From: Clostridia bacterium | GTDB taxonomy: Bacteria > Bacillota_A > Clostridia > Christensenellales > Aristaeellaceae | Assembly (NCBI GenBank): GCA_017432405.1 | Contig: JAFRJF010000033.1 | Coordinates: 1-15,733, forward strand | Length of the DNA: 15,733 nt | Direction: 5' to 3' | Shown: positions 1 through 7,324 of the stretch, in pieces | How positions within the stretch are numbered: the first letter of the stretch is position 1 | Layout of the letters: each line of letters begins with the position of its first letter | Program-made: the position numbers and the translations under genes | The notes under the pieces: model-generated | Told to the model about the DNA's origin: nothing | The model's input: only the letters and a program-made list of their open reading frames with translations | The model's database searches: none

Positions 1-21
1 GATTTGTCGGGCTGACGCCAA

Positions 22-49
22 GGCAATAGGGAATAGGGAATAGGCAATA
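22..49 (+). repeat. Left heptamer array, 4 units
   Basis: Four tandem 7-base units (GGCAATA, GGGAATA twice, GGCAATA) lie directly inside the left terminal inverted repeat. The inverted counterpart is at 252-293. Confidence 0.85.
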
Positions 50-251
50 GGAATGGCGGCTGCCGCGTACATATCGATACCGTTTGTGTCGTCCTAAAGG
101 AATAACTGCGTGTCTCAGCAGCGAGATGAAGTTAGTTATTCAGAGCGGCGTCTGCGATGCCGTTACAGGCTTTTGGGGGATTTGGGACTTCGATTTCTTC
201 GCGGGAACGTTTCCTTTGTTTTGGCTGCAACGTTCCGTGCGCGGCTTTTCC

Positions 252-293
252 TATTGCCTATTCCCTAATCCCTATTCCCTAATCCCTATTCCC
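252..293 (-). repeat. Right heptamer array, 6 units
   Basis: Six tandem 7-base units, read on the minus strand as GGGAATA, GGGATTA, GGGAATA, GGGATTA, GGGAATA, GGCAATA. The copy number (six against four) and the GGGATTA variant differ from the left array, as expected of a slippage-prone tandem repeat. Confidence 0.85.
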
Positions 294-313
294 CTTGGCG
301 TCAGCTCGATAAA

Positions 314-1435
314 TCAGAAGTTGTCGCTCTGTTCACAGCGCTTCCCATAAACCTCCGCGATCGCCGCCGCCGCAATCGCCATCTCTTCCGCCGTGTTCTC
401 CCTGCCCAGGCTGACGCGAATCACGCATCGGGCGTCCCTTTCCTCCAGGCCCATCGCTCGGTAGACATGGCTGACACGATCGCTTCGGGCGGAACAGGCC
501 GCCCCGGCGGACACCTGTATGCCCATCAGGTCCAGCTCCGCCACGGCCCGCTCCGACGTCAGCCCCGGCAGCAGCAGCGCCATCACGCCGGGCAGGCGCG
601 GGGCGTTTTCCGCCAGCAGGCGGCAGGATGGGACCAGCGCCTTCAGCCGCGCGAGAAATCCCGCCGCCAGCGCCCTTTCCCTTTCGGCGCGCGCCTCCAT
701 CTCGCTTGCGGCCAGCGCCGCGGCCACCCGCATGCCCTCTATGGCGGGCACGTTCTCGGTGCCCGAGCGCAGGCCGAACTCCTGTCCGCCACCTTCGAGC
801 AGGGGGACCAGCGGCACGCCCTGCCGCACGACGAGGCAGCCCGCGCCCCGGGGCCCGTGGAATTTGTGGGCGGAGAGGGTCAGCAGGTCGACGTTCAGCG
901 CCCTCATGTCGATGGGCGCCTTGCCGAAGGCCTGTACCGCGTCGCACAGGAAGGGTATCCGGCGCGACCGGGCCAGCGCGCCGATTTCGGCCACCGGCTG
1001 GAGCACGCCGGTTTCGTTGTTGGCGTACTGCACGCAGATCAGCCGGGTGTCGGGCCGAAGGGCGCGCTCGACGGCCTCGGGCGGGATGCGCCCGTCCCCG
1101 TCCGGCGGGATCACCGTCACCTCGCTCGCCTGCCTGCGCGCGGCCTTCAGCACCGAGGCGTGCTCTACCGCGCCGACGATCACATGGCCGCCCTTCGCCA
1201 GCGTCAGCGCCTGGTTGTTGCCCTCGGTGCCGCCGGCGGTGAACAGCACCTCCTGGGGCCGGGCGTTCAGCATGCCGGCGACGGTTTGACGGGCCTGGCG
1301 GAGAATGCGCCGGGGGAACTCCGAGGCCGAATAGGCCGCCCCGGGATTGTGCCATGCGGACGCCATGCAGTCGCTCACGGCGCGAACGACGGCGGCGTCG
1401 GGTCGGGTGGTGGCGGCGTGGTCGAGATAAATCAT
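314..1435 (-). CDS. Cysteine desulfurase, class V aminotransferase (NifS/IscS family)
   Basis: 373 aa, the usual length for the family. It is a PLP enzyme that takes sulfur from L-cysteine as an enzyme-bound persulfide for Fe-S clusters or thiolated tRNA and cofactors; it is cytoplasmic. The chain opens MIYLDHAATT, the family signature. H92 fits the PLP-stacking histidine, D165 and Q168 the cofactor contacts, and SAHK puts the Schiff-base lysine at K191. GLRSGTEN (221-228) is the conserved Arg-Ser-Gly-Thr motif. The catalytic cysteine is C314 in SAGAACSAR; this loop has the same length as in E. coli IscS, placing it in group I. The start at 1435 is chosen because the family begins here; upstream in-frame codons run through the promoter. 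The Shine-Dalgarno (AAGGG) is modest. No iscU, thiI or mnmA is adjacent, so the sulfur acceptor is unknown. The stop codon overlaps the end of the 1-315 repeat. Confidence 0.93.
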   Translation of the reverse strand: MIYLDHAATTRPDAAVVRAVSDCMASAWHNPGAAYSASEFPRRILRQARQTVAGMLNARPQEVLFTAGGTEGNNQALTLAKGGHVIVGAVEHASVLKAARRQASEVTVIPPDGDGRIPPEAVERALRPDTRLICVQYANNETGVLQPVAEIGALARSRRIPFLCDAVQAFGKAPIDMRALNVDLLTLSAHKFHGPRGAGCLVVRQGVPLVPLLEGGGQEFGLRSGTENVPAIEGMRVAAALAASEMEARAERERALAAGFLARLKALVPSCRLLAENAPRLPGVMALLLPGLTSERAVAELDLMGIQVSAGAACSARSDRVSHVYRAMGLEERDARCVIRVSLGRENTAEEMAIAAAAIAEVYGKRCEQSDNF

Positions 1436-1469
1436 ATTTTGTTTCGCCCTTGTTATTATTTGTTTTTTT

Positions 1470-1498
1470 ATTATAACCGATGGGGGGCGGGATGTAAA
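1470..1498 (-). promoter_or_regulatory. Sigma-A-type promoter of the cysteine desulfurase gene
   Basis: On the minus strand, TTTACA (1493-1498) and TATAAT (1470-1475) are separated by 17 bases, about 35 bases ahead of the start codon. It points away from the GH3 promoter, whose -35 box begins only 5 bases away. Confidence 0.7.
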
Positions 1499-1503
1499 TG
1501 ACC

Positions 1504-1532
1504 TTGACACTCCAGTCATTTATTTGTATGAT
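1504..1532 (+). promoter_or_regulatory. Sigma-A-type promoter of the GH3 gene
   Basis: A perfect TTGACA (1504-1509) is followed after 17 bases by TATGAT (1527-1532). The predicted leader is about 35 bases and ends in an AGGGAGG ribosome binding site (1558-1564), 8 bases before the ATG. No obvious operator palindrome was seen. Confidence 0.8.
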
Positions 1533-1572
1533 ACGAGTAAATTACTGAGAATAACGCAGGGAGGACGACGGT

Positions 1573-3645
1573 ATGAATCGCGAACAGGCACGGGAAAAGG
1601 CAATCCAGCTGGTCAACCGCATGACTGTGGAGGAGGCCGCCGGCCAGCTGCGCTACGACGCGCCGGCCATCGAACGTCTGGGCGTGCCCGCCTACACCGG
1701 GTGGAACGCGGCGCTGCACGGCGTGGCGAGGGGCGGCACGGCCACGTCCTTCCCCCAGGCCATCGGCCTGGCGGCGACCTTCGATCCCGCGCTGGTTAGG
1801 GCGCTGGGCGACGTGGCCGCCACCGAGGGCCGCGCGAAGTACAACGCCGCCGCCGCCCACGGCGACCGGGACATCTACAAGGGCCTGACCTTCTGGTCGC
1901 CCAACGTCAACATCTTCCGCGATCCCCGCTGGGGTCGGGGCCATGAGACCTACGGCGAGGACCCGTTCCTGACCGCCACGCTGGGCGTGCAGTACGTGAA
2001 GGGCCTGCAGGGCGAGGGGGAGACCATGAAGTCCGCCGCCTGCGCCAAGCACTTCGCGGTGCACTCCGGCCCCGAGGCGCTGCGCCACCACTTCGACGCC
2101 GAGGCCAATCCAAAGGACATGGCCGAGACCTACCTGCCCGCCTTCCACGCGCTGGTGGACGCGGGGGTGGAGAGCGTCATGGGCGCCTACAACCGCACAA
2201 ACGGCGAGCCCTGCTGCGCCAACACGCCCCTGATGAAGACCCTCCGGGAGGACTGGGGCTTCGAGGGCCACTTCGTCTCCGACTGTTGGGCCATCAACGA
2301 CTTCCACACCGGCCACATGGTCACCGATTCGCCGGAGGCCTCCGCGGCGTTGGCCCTGGAAAAGGGCTGCGACCTGAACTGCGGCAGCGCCTACGTCTAC
2401 ATGATGAAGGCCTATGAGAAGGGCATGGTGACCGAGGAACAGATCCGCCGCAGCGCCGTGCGCCTGTTCACCTGCCGCTACATGCTGGGGCTGATGGATT
2501 CGAGCCCCTACGACAGCATCCCGCTGGAGGCGGTGGAGTGCCCGGAGCACCTGGGCAAGGCGCGGAAGGCCACCGAGGAGGCCTGCGTGCTGCTGAAGAA
2601 CGACGGCATGCTGCCGCTGGACGCCGACAAGCTCACCACACTGGCCGTGATCGGCCCCAACGCCAACAGCCGCGTGGCGCTGGTGGGCAACTACCACGGC
2701 ACCTCCTCCCGCTATGTGACGGTGCTGGAGGGGCTGCAGGACGCTTTGGAAAGCAAGGCGCGGGTGCTGTACAGCGAGGGCTGCCACCTGTTCAAGGACC
2801 GGGTGGAGCACCTGGGCCAGCCGGACGACCGGCTTAGCGAGGCCGTGGCGGTGGCGGAGCGCGCCGACGCGGTGGTGCTGGTGGTGGGCCTGGACGAGAC
2901 CCTGGAGGGCGAGGAGGGCGACACCGGCAACGCCGCCGCCTCCGGCGACAAGCTGGACCTGCTGCTGCCCGAGTGCCAGCGCAGGCTGATGGGCGCGGTG
3001 CTGGCCGTGGACAGGCCCACGGTGATCGTGCTGATGGCGGGCAGCGCCATCGACCTGGGCGAAGCCGCCGAGAAGGCCGACGCCGTGCTGCTGACCTGGT
3101 ACCCCGGGGCCAGGGGCGGCAGGAGCGTGGCGGACATCCTGCTGGGCAGGGTCTCGCCCTCCGGCAAGCTGCCTGTGACCTTCTACCGGAACGAACAGCT
3201 TTCGACCATGCCGGAGTTCATCGACTACGCCATGAAGGGCCGCACCTACCGCTACGTCGAGGAACCCCCCCTGTACCCCTTCGGCTACGGCCTGACCTAC
3301 GGCGACTGCCGGGTGGCCGCCGCGAAGCGGACGGCGTCGGGCGTCGAGGCCGAGATCGCCAACGGCGGCGGGATGGACACCGACGAGGTGGTTCAGGTCT
3401 ACGTGCAGAATGAAAGCGCGGCCCACGCGCCGAGGAACCCCCGGCTGTGCGCCTTTGCCAGGGTCCGCGTGCCCGCGGGCGGCTCGGTGAAGGTAAAGCT
3501 GGACATCCCGGTGGAGCGGCTGAAGGTCGTGGACGACGCGGGCATCAGCGTCGACGAGGGCACGCCCGCCTTCTGGGTCGGCCTGGGCCAGCCGGACGCG
3601 CGCACGGCGGAGCTGACCGGGCACGGCGCGCTCAGGGTCGAATAA
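1573..3645 (+). CDS. Glycoside hydrolase family 3, probable beta-xylosidase or related exo-glycosidase
   Basis: 690 aa with no signal peptide, so it acts in the cytoplasm on imported oligosaccharides. The family removes terminal sugars (xylose, glucose or arabinose) from non-reducing ends with retention. The N-terminal barrel shows SPNVNIFRDPRWGRG (109-123), ETYGEDP (125-131) and KHF (159-161). The nucleophile is very probably D237 in VSDCWAI. The alpha/beta sandwich domain starts near 330 (EEACVLLKN), with GLDETLEGEEGD at 439-450; a glutamate there is the likely acid/base. PFGYGLTY (569-576) opens a C-terminal fibronectin III-like domain to 690. KHFAVHSGPE and the VSDC context resemble the xylosidase branch of GH3, so beta-xylosidase is the best guess, but beta-glucosidase or alpha-arabinofuranosidase cannot be excluded. 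It stands alone behind its own promoter, with no transporter or regulator next to it. Confidence 0.92.
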   Translation: MNREQAREKAIQLVNRMTVEEAAGQLRYDAPAIERLGVPAYTGWNAALHGVARGGTATSFPQAIGLAATFDPALVRALGDVAATEGRAKYNAAAAHGDRDIYKGLTFWSPNVNIFRDPRWGRGHETYGEDPFLTATLGVQYVKGLQGEGETMKSAACAKHFAVHSGPEALRHHFDAEANPKDMAETYLPAFHALVDAGVESVMGAYNRTNGEPCCANTPLMKTLREDWGFEGHFVSDCWAINDFHTGHMVTDSPEASAALALEKGCDLNCGSAYVYMMKAYEKGMVTEEQIRRSAVRLFTCRYMLGLMDSSPYDSIPLEAVECPEHLGKARKATEEACVLLKNDGMLPLDADKLTTLAVIGPNANSRVALVGNYHGTSSRYVTVLEGLQDALESKARVLYSEGCHLFKDRVEHLGQPDDRLSEAVAVAERADAVVLVVGLDETLEGEEGDTGNAAASGDKLDLLLPECQRRLMGAVLAVDRPTVIVLMAGSAIDLGEAAEKADAVLLTWYPGARGGRSVADILLGRVSPSGKLPVTFYRNEQLSTMPEFIDYAMKGRTYRYVEEPPLYPFGYGLTYGDCRVAAAKRTASGVEAEIANGGGMDTDEVVQVYVQNESAAHAPRNPRLCAFARVRVPAGGSVKVKLDIPVERLKVVDDAGISVDEGTPAFWVGLGQPDARTAELTGHGALRVE

Positions 3646-3657
3646 GCGTTTCCGTAT

Positions 3658-3702
3658 AAAGCAGGTGTAGGGGCGCCGCTTCGGCGCCCCTACACCTGCT
3701 TT
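3658..3702. terminator. Perfect 20-bp hairpin between convergent genes
   Basis: Arms 3658-3677 and 3683-3702 are perfectly complementary over 20 bases, with a 5-base loop. The hairpin starts 12 bases after the GH3 stop and lies about 50 bases beyond the stop of the converging MATE gene. Both strands end the stem with CTGCTTT, but there is no longer T-run, so this is either a bidirectional terminator or a dispersed GTAGGGGCG-type palindromic repeat serving as one. A small stem GGACA/TGTCC follows at 3703-3714. Confidence 0.6.
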
Positions 3703-3752
3703 GGACAAATGTCCTGTAGTAGTTTTACCCTATTCGTATCGTAATGGAACAG

Positions 3753-5105
3753 CTATCCCTTTTCTCTCAATCTCAACAATCCCTGTCGCCGCAACGACAG
3801 GAAATACCACGTGCACATCGCGATCTGCAGCATCGACGAAAACGGCGTGGCCATGCCGATCCAGAACAGAGAAACGGGCACCCGCCGGCTCATCAGGTAC
3901 GAAACCGGCACGCGCACGCAGAAGGCGCTGACGATGCCCTGGGCCATGACGAAGCGGGTTCGGCCCAGGCCATTGAAGAAGCCGATGGCGCAGAAGAATA
4001 TCGGGGTGAGCAGGCAGTCGATGCCGTAGGCCTTCAGGTAATCCGCCGCAGCGACGATGACCTCCCGGTCATTTGAGAAGATGCCGGCCAGCAGCTGGCC
4101 GTGGCCTATGGACATCCAGGACATCACCGCGCCCACGGCGAGGGACAGGCCGATGCCGCAGTACAGCGATCTGACCGCCCTGTCGTACTTCCCGGCGCCG
4201 GCATTCTGGGCCACGAAGGCGGACATGGACTGGGAGAAGGCCGAGGGCACCAGCATGATGAAGGCGCAGACCTTTTCCGCGACGCCCACGCCCGCCGAGG
4301 GCACCACGCCCAGGGCGTTGACGATGGCCTGTATGACGAGAAAGGATATGCTGACCAGCAGGTCGGACAGCGCGATGGGCAGCCCGAGGCGGAGGACCTG
4401 CGTCACCAGGGGCCTGTCGAAGCGGATGTGCTGCCTTTCCAGCCGGAAGGGCAGCTGCTTCCTTCGAACCAGCATAAGCGAGATGGCCACGCTGACCGCC
4501 TGGGCGGCGACGGTGGCGATGGCCGCGCCGGCGGCGCCCATGTGGCACACCGCCACCAGCAGCAGGTCGCCGGCGATGTTGACCGCGCAGGCGATGGCCA
4601 CGGTGATCAGCGGCGTCACGGAATCGCCGATGCCCCGGAACACACTGCCGATCAGGTTGTAGGCGATGATGACCAGCATGCCCGTGCCGCAGATGCGCAC
4701 ATAGGCGGCGGTCAGGTCGTGGGCCGGGGCCTGCATCACGGACGCCAGCAGTCCCGCGCCGGGCACCGTGACGAGCGTCAGCGCCAGCCCCATCGAACCG
4801 AACAGGGCGATGCACGCGCCGATGGTCGCGCCGCCCCGCTCCGCGTTGCCCTCGCCGATCTGCTGCCCCAGCAGTATCGTCGCGCCCATGGCCAGGCTGG
4901 CCACCAGGTTGGTCAGCGTCATCATGATGTGGGCCCCGGTGGCCACGGCGGAGACGTCGGCCTTGTCGGCAAACTGGCCCACCACCAGCAGGTCCACCGC
5001 GCCGTACATCGCCTGCAGGAACAGCGCGGCCAGCACGGGGATGGCAAAGCGGATCAGCGGCCCGGCAATGCCGCCGCGGGTGAAATCGTGGGGTGCGTTA
5101 TTCAT
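3753..5105 (-). CDS. MATE family multidrug exporter
   Basis: 450 aa, the normal MATE length, with about 12 predicted transmembrane segments in two homologous halves. The family exports cationic drugs or metabolites using a Na+ or H+ gradient. The first helix (about 15-42) carries P23 and an acidic residue D38 in GAVDLLVVGQF, typical of MATE proteins. Gly-rich MGATILLGQQIGEG follows helix 2, and the second half repeats the pattern around PSAGVGVAEKVCAF and SAFVAQNAGAGK. The C-terminus ends in a short basic tail. The ribosome binding site AGAAGG precedes the ATG by about 9 bases. It is transcribed divergently from the next MATE gene. The substrate cannot be read from the sequence. Confidence 0.9.
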   Translation of the reverse strand: MNNAPHDFTRGGIAGPLIRFAIPVLAALFLQAMYGAVDLLVVGQFADKADVSAVATGAHIMMTLTNLVASLAMGATILLGQQIGEGNAERGGATIGACIALFGSMGLALTLVTVPGAGLLASVMQAPAHDLTAAYVRICGTGMLVIIAYNLIGSVFRGIGDSVTPLITVAIACAVNIAGDLLLVAVCHMGAAGAAIATVAAQAVSVAISLMLVRRKQLPFRLERQHIRFDRPLVTQVLRLGLPIALSDLLVSISFLVIQAIVNALGVVPSAGVGVAEKVCAFIMLVPSAFSQSMSAFVAQNAGAGKYDRAVRSLYCGIGLSLAVGAVMSWMSIGHGQLLAGIFSNDREVIVAAADYLKAYGIDCLLTPIFFCAIGFFNGLGRTRFVMAQGIVSAFCVRVPVSYLMSRRVPVSLFWIGMATPFSSMLQIAMCTWYFLSLRRQGLLRLREKG

Positions 5106-5143
5106 CGTTCAAACCTTCTGCCTGTTTTCAGTAGTCCCTGTAT

Positions 5144-5172
5144 ATTATGATACCACGCGCCCACCTTGAAAA
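5144..5172 (-). promoter_or_regulatory. Probable promoter of the leftward MATE gene
   Basis: On the minus strand, TTTTCA (5167-5172) and CATAAT (5144-5149) are spaced by 17 bases, about 38 bases ahead of the start codon. The match is weaker than for the divergent partner. Confidence 0.45.
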
Positions 5173-5240
5173 CCAGCGCATAAGAGAAGTTTGTTTGAAA
5201 GGATGCGGTTAATCCGGGGAGGTAAATACTCAAATTTTGC

Positions 5241-5269
5241 TTGCCATCGTCAAACCGACCTGTTATAAT
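5241..5269 (+). promoter_or_regulatory. Extended -10 promoter of the rightward MATE gene
   Basis: TTGCCA (5241-5246) is followed after 17 bases by a perfect TATAAT (5264-5269), preceded by TG in the extended -10 position. The predicted leader of about 25 bases contains AAAGGGA (5286-5292) ahead of the ATG at 5300. Upstream in-frame starts lie before the transcription start and are excluded. Confidence 0.75.
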
Positions 5270-5299
5270 GGCCGGGAAATCCAACAAAGGGATCAGCAT

Positions 5300-6643
5300 A
5301 TGCGTATTGACAACAAAGCCTTTTACAATCAGTTGGGCAGGCTGGCGCTGCCCATTGTCTTCCAGAGCCTGATGCTGGCTGCGGTGGCCGCGGGCGACGC
5401 CCTGATGCTGGGCCGTGTGGCACAGGACGAGATGACGGCGGTGTCGCTGGCCACACAGGTGCAGTTTGTGCAGAACATGTTCGTCGCCGCAGTGACCGGC
5501 GCGGGGGCGATCCTCGGCGCGCAATACTGGGGCAAGGGAGACAGGCGGACGCTGGAGGATCTGTTCAATCTGATGCTGCGCTGGAGCGGCGGGGTTTCGC
5601 TGGTATTCTTCGCAGCCTGTGAGCTGGCCCCCGGACTTCTGATGCGGATCTTTACCCATGACGAGGCGCTGTTGGTCATCGGCAGCGCCTATCTGCGCAT
5701 CGCCGGGTGGTCCTACCTGATCACGGGCTTCTCCCAGTGCTATCTGACGGCGATGAAGGTGACGGACCACGTGTCGCCCAGCGCGTGGATCAGCTCGACG
5801 GCGGTGGTGGTCAACATCGTTCTGAACGCGGTGTTCATATTCGGGCTTCTGGGCATGCCTGCCATGCAGGCCAGAGGCGCGGCCCTGGCCACGACTCTCG
5901 CCCGGGTGGTCGAACTGGCGCTTTGCCTGGGCGTCTGCGCCCGCGAGGGCTATATAAGGCCTGCGTGGCGCCGATTTATGCAGCAGCGCAGGGAACTGGC
6001 CCAGGATTTCAGGCGGCAGTGCCTGCCGCTGATGGGCGGGTCGCTGTTCTGGGGCGTGGGCTTCACCTCTTATACTGCCATCATGGGTCACATGGGCAGT
6101 GACGCGGCGGCGGCCAATTCTGTGGCGGCGGTGGTGCGCGATTTGATCTGCTGCATGTGCAACGGCGTCGGCAGCGCCGCGGGCATCATAGTTGGCAACG
6201 CGCTGGGCGCCGGGAATTTGGAGCTGGGCAAGGCCTATGGCATCAAGCTGAAGAATCTGTCCTATGTCATCGGCTTTGTATCGACGGCCATCGTGCTGGC
6301 GCTGACGCCGCTGGTGGTGCGCATGGTGATCCTCACCGACGCGGCCCGGGGCTACCTGACGGGCATGATGGTCATCATGGCCATCTACATGATCGGCCGC
6401 TGCGTGAACACCGTGACCATCAACGGCGTGCTGGACGGCGGCGGCGATACGCTGTTCGACATGTACAGCCTGGCCGTGTGCATGTGGGGCATTGCCATAC
6501 CGCTGGCGCTGCTGGGCGCGTTCGTGTTTCACTGGCCGGTGCTGGTGGTCTACAGCTGCACCTGTCTGGACGAGGTGGGCAAGATCCCCTGGGTGATGCT
6601 CCGCTTCCGTAAGTACAAATGGGTGAAGAACCTGACGCGGTAA
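5300..6643 (+). CDS. MATE family exporter (second, divergent copy type)
   Basis: 447 aa, about 12 transmembrane segments. It belongs to the same superfamily as its divergent neighbour but is clearly a different subfamily, since their sequences align only at the signature positions. Helix 1 has P18 and D33 (AGDALMLGRV); the typical GAQYWGKGDRR loop follows helix 2. The middle linker FMQQRRELAQDFRRQ (about 228-242) starts the second half, which carries GVGSAAGIIVGNALGAGN. The start at 5300 is chosen for its ribosome binding site and because an earlier in-frame ATG at 5237 lies upstream of the promoter's -10 box. It is probably co-transcribed with the GNAT gene 19 bases downstream. Substrate unknown. 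Confidence 0.9.
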   Translation: MRIDNKAFYNQLGRLALPIVFQSLMLAAVAAGDALMLGRVAQDEMTAVSLATQVQFVQNMFVAAVTGAGAILGAQYWGKGDRRTLEDLFNLMLRWSGGVSLVFFAACELAPGLLMRIFTHDEALLVIGSAYLRIAGWSYLITGFSQCYLTAMKVTDHVSPSAWISSTAVVVNIVLNAVFIFGLLGMPAMQARGAALATTLARVVELALCLGVCAREGYIRPAWRRFMQQRRELAQDFRRQCLPLMGGSLFWGVGFTSYTAIMGHMGSDAAAANSVAAVVRDLICCMCNGVGSAAGIIVGNALGAGNLELGKAYGIKLKNLSYVIGFVSTAIVLALTPLVVRMVILTDAARGYLTGMMVIMAIYMIGRCVNTVTINGVLDGGGDTLFDMYSLAVCMWGIAIPLALLGAFVFHWPVLVVYSCTCLDEVGKIPWVMLRFRKYKWVKNLTR

Positions 6644-6662
6644 AGCGGCACAGGAGGCAGAT

Positions 6663-7226
6663 ATGAACGCATTGATCGACATCACCGGCGTCGAGCTGCG
6701 CACGGAGCGGCTGCTGCTGCGCCCGTGGAGGGAGACGGACCTGGAGGACTTCTACGCCTATGCCCGGGAGGACGGCGTGGGGCAGATGGCGGGGTGGACG
6801 CCCCATCGCAGCCTCGACGAATCCCGCGAGATACTGAAGTTATTCATTGCCGATAAGAAGACCTTCGCCCTGGAATACCGGGGCCGGGCGGTGGGGTCGC
6901 TGGGCATTGAGTTTTATGACGAAACCCAATTTCCGGAGCTGGACGCCCTGCGCGGACGGGAGATCGGCTACGCCCTGAACCGGGATTGCTGGGGACAGGG
7001 TCTGATGCCCGAGGCGGTGCACCGCGTCATCGGCTACCTGTTCGATGTGGTCAGGCTCGACTTCATACTTGTCGGCCACTTTGAATGGAACCGCCAGTCC
7101 GCCCGGGTGATCGAAAAGTGCGGCTTTGCCGAGGTCAAGACCATACCCTACAGGACCCGCATGGGCACGCTGGAGCGATCGGTGGAGGGGATACTGTACA
7201 ATCCGGTCCCGGGGAATCGATCATAG
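6663..7226 (+). CDS. GNAT N-acetyltransferase, RimJ/RimL type
   Basis: 187 aa, typical for the Acetyltransf_3 branch of GNAT proteins, which move an acetyl group from acetyl-CoA to an amine on a protein N-terminus, antibiotic or small metabolite. It opens with LRTERLLLRPWRETDLEDF (12-30), the hallmark of this branch. The acetyl-CoA pyrophosphate loop is NRDCWGQGLMPEA (106-118), fitting the Q/R-x-x-G-x-G/A pattern, and HFEWNRQSARVIEKCGF (139-155) is motif B. An AGGAGG site sits 5 bases before the ATG. The gene follows the MATE gene by 19 bases, so they are probably one transcript. The family is often annotated as ribosomal-protein acetylation, but most members have unknown substrates; the exporter context makes a detoxification role possible, not proven. 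Confidence 0.88.
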   Translation: MNALIDITGVELRTERLLLRPWRETDLEDFYAYAREDGVGQMAGWTPHRSLDESREILKLFIADKKTFALEYRGRAVGSLGIEFYDETQFPELDALRGREIGYALNRDCWGQGLMPEAVHRVIGYLFDVVRLDFILVGHFEWNRQSARVIEKCGFAEVKTIPYRTRMGTLERSVEGILYNPVPGNRS

Positions 7227-7264
7227 AAACGGATTCTCTCTTGCGCCATGCACTCTTTCCTGTG

Positions 7265-7281
7265 GCGACTGAAAGTCGCCG
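7265..7281. repeat. Small perfect hairpin
   Basis: GGCGACT and AGTCGCC form a 7-bp stem around a 3-base loop, about 40 bases after the GNAT stop codon. No T-run follows. It may contribute to termination or be a short palindromic repeat. Confidence 0.4.
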
Positions 7282-7324
7282 CTACGGCAGGTCGGCGCTT
7301 GTGTCTCACTTTATCAGCAGTCTC

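Larger units (their letters stand above)
1..315. repeat. Inverted-repeat element with heptamer arrays (MITE-like)
   Basis: This stretch has no credible gene. Its two ends are inverted copies: bases 1-23 match the reverse complement of 293-315 at 21 of 23 positions. Directly inside each end is an array of a 7-base unit. The left array (22-49) has four units reading GGCAATA, GGGAATA, GGGAATA, GGCAATA. The right array (252-293), read on the minus strand, has six units alternating GGGAATA and GGGATTA and ending in GGCAATA. The interior holds two 8-base inverted repeats, GAATAACT/AGTTATTC (100-107, 134-141) and GGAACGTT/AACGTTCC (204-211, 229-236). Terminal inverted repeats, short length and no transposase suggest a non-autonomous mobile or REP-like element; that is inference. 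The left boundary coincides with the window edge, so the element may extend further. Confidence 0.7.

Noticed and set aside
22..293. CRISPR array from the repeated GGGAATA-like units
   Set aside because: Units are 7 bases, directly tandem with no spacers, and appear in inverted arrangement, which is not CRISPR architecture.
84..350. Small open frame of 88 codons inside the left repeat element
   Set aside because: It translates through the heptamer array, has no ribosome binding site or recognisable domain, and overlaps the cysteine desulfurase stop.
1516..3708. Open frame of 730 codons on the minus strand opposite the GH3 gene
   Set aside because: GC-rich DNA leaves long antisense frames open. 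The translation is rich in Gly, Ala, His, Val and Arg with no domain, and the opposite strand holds an unmistakable GH3 enzyme.
5102..6703. Open frame of 533 codons on the minus strand opposite the second MATE gene
   Set aside because: Antisense shadow; compositionally biased (His, Gln, Arg) and it covers the intergenic promoters of the two MATE genes.
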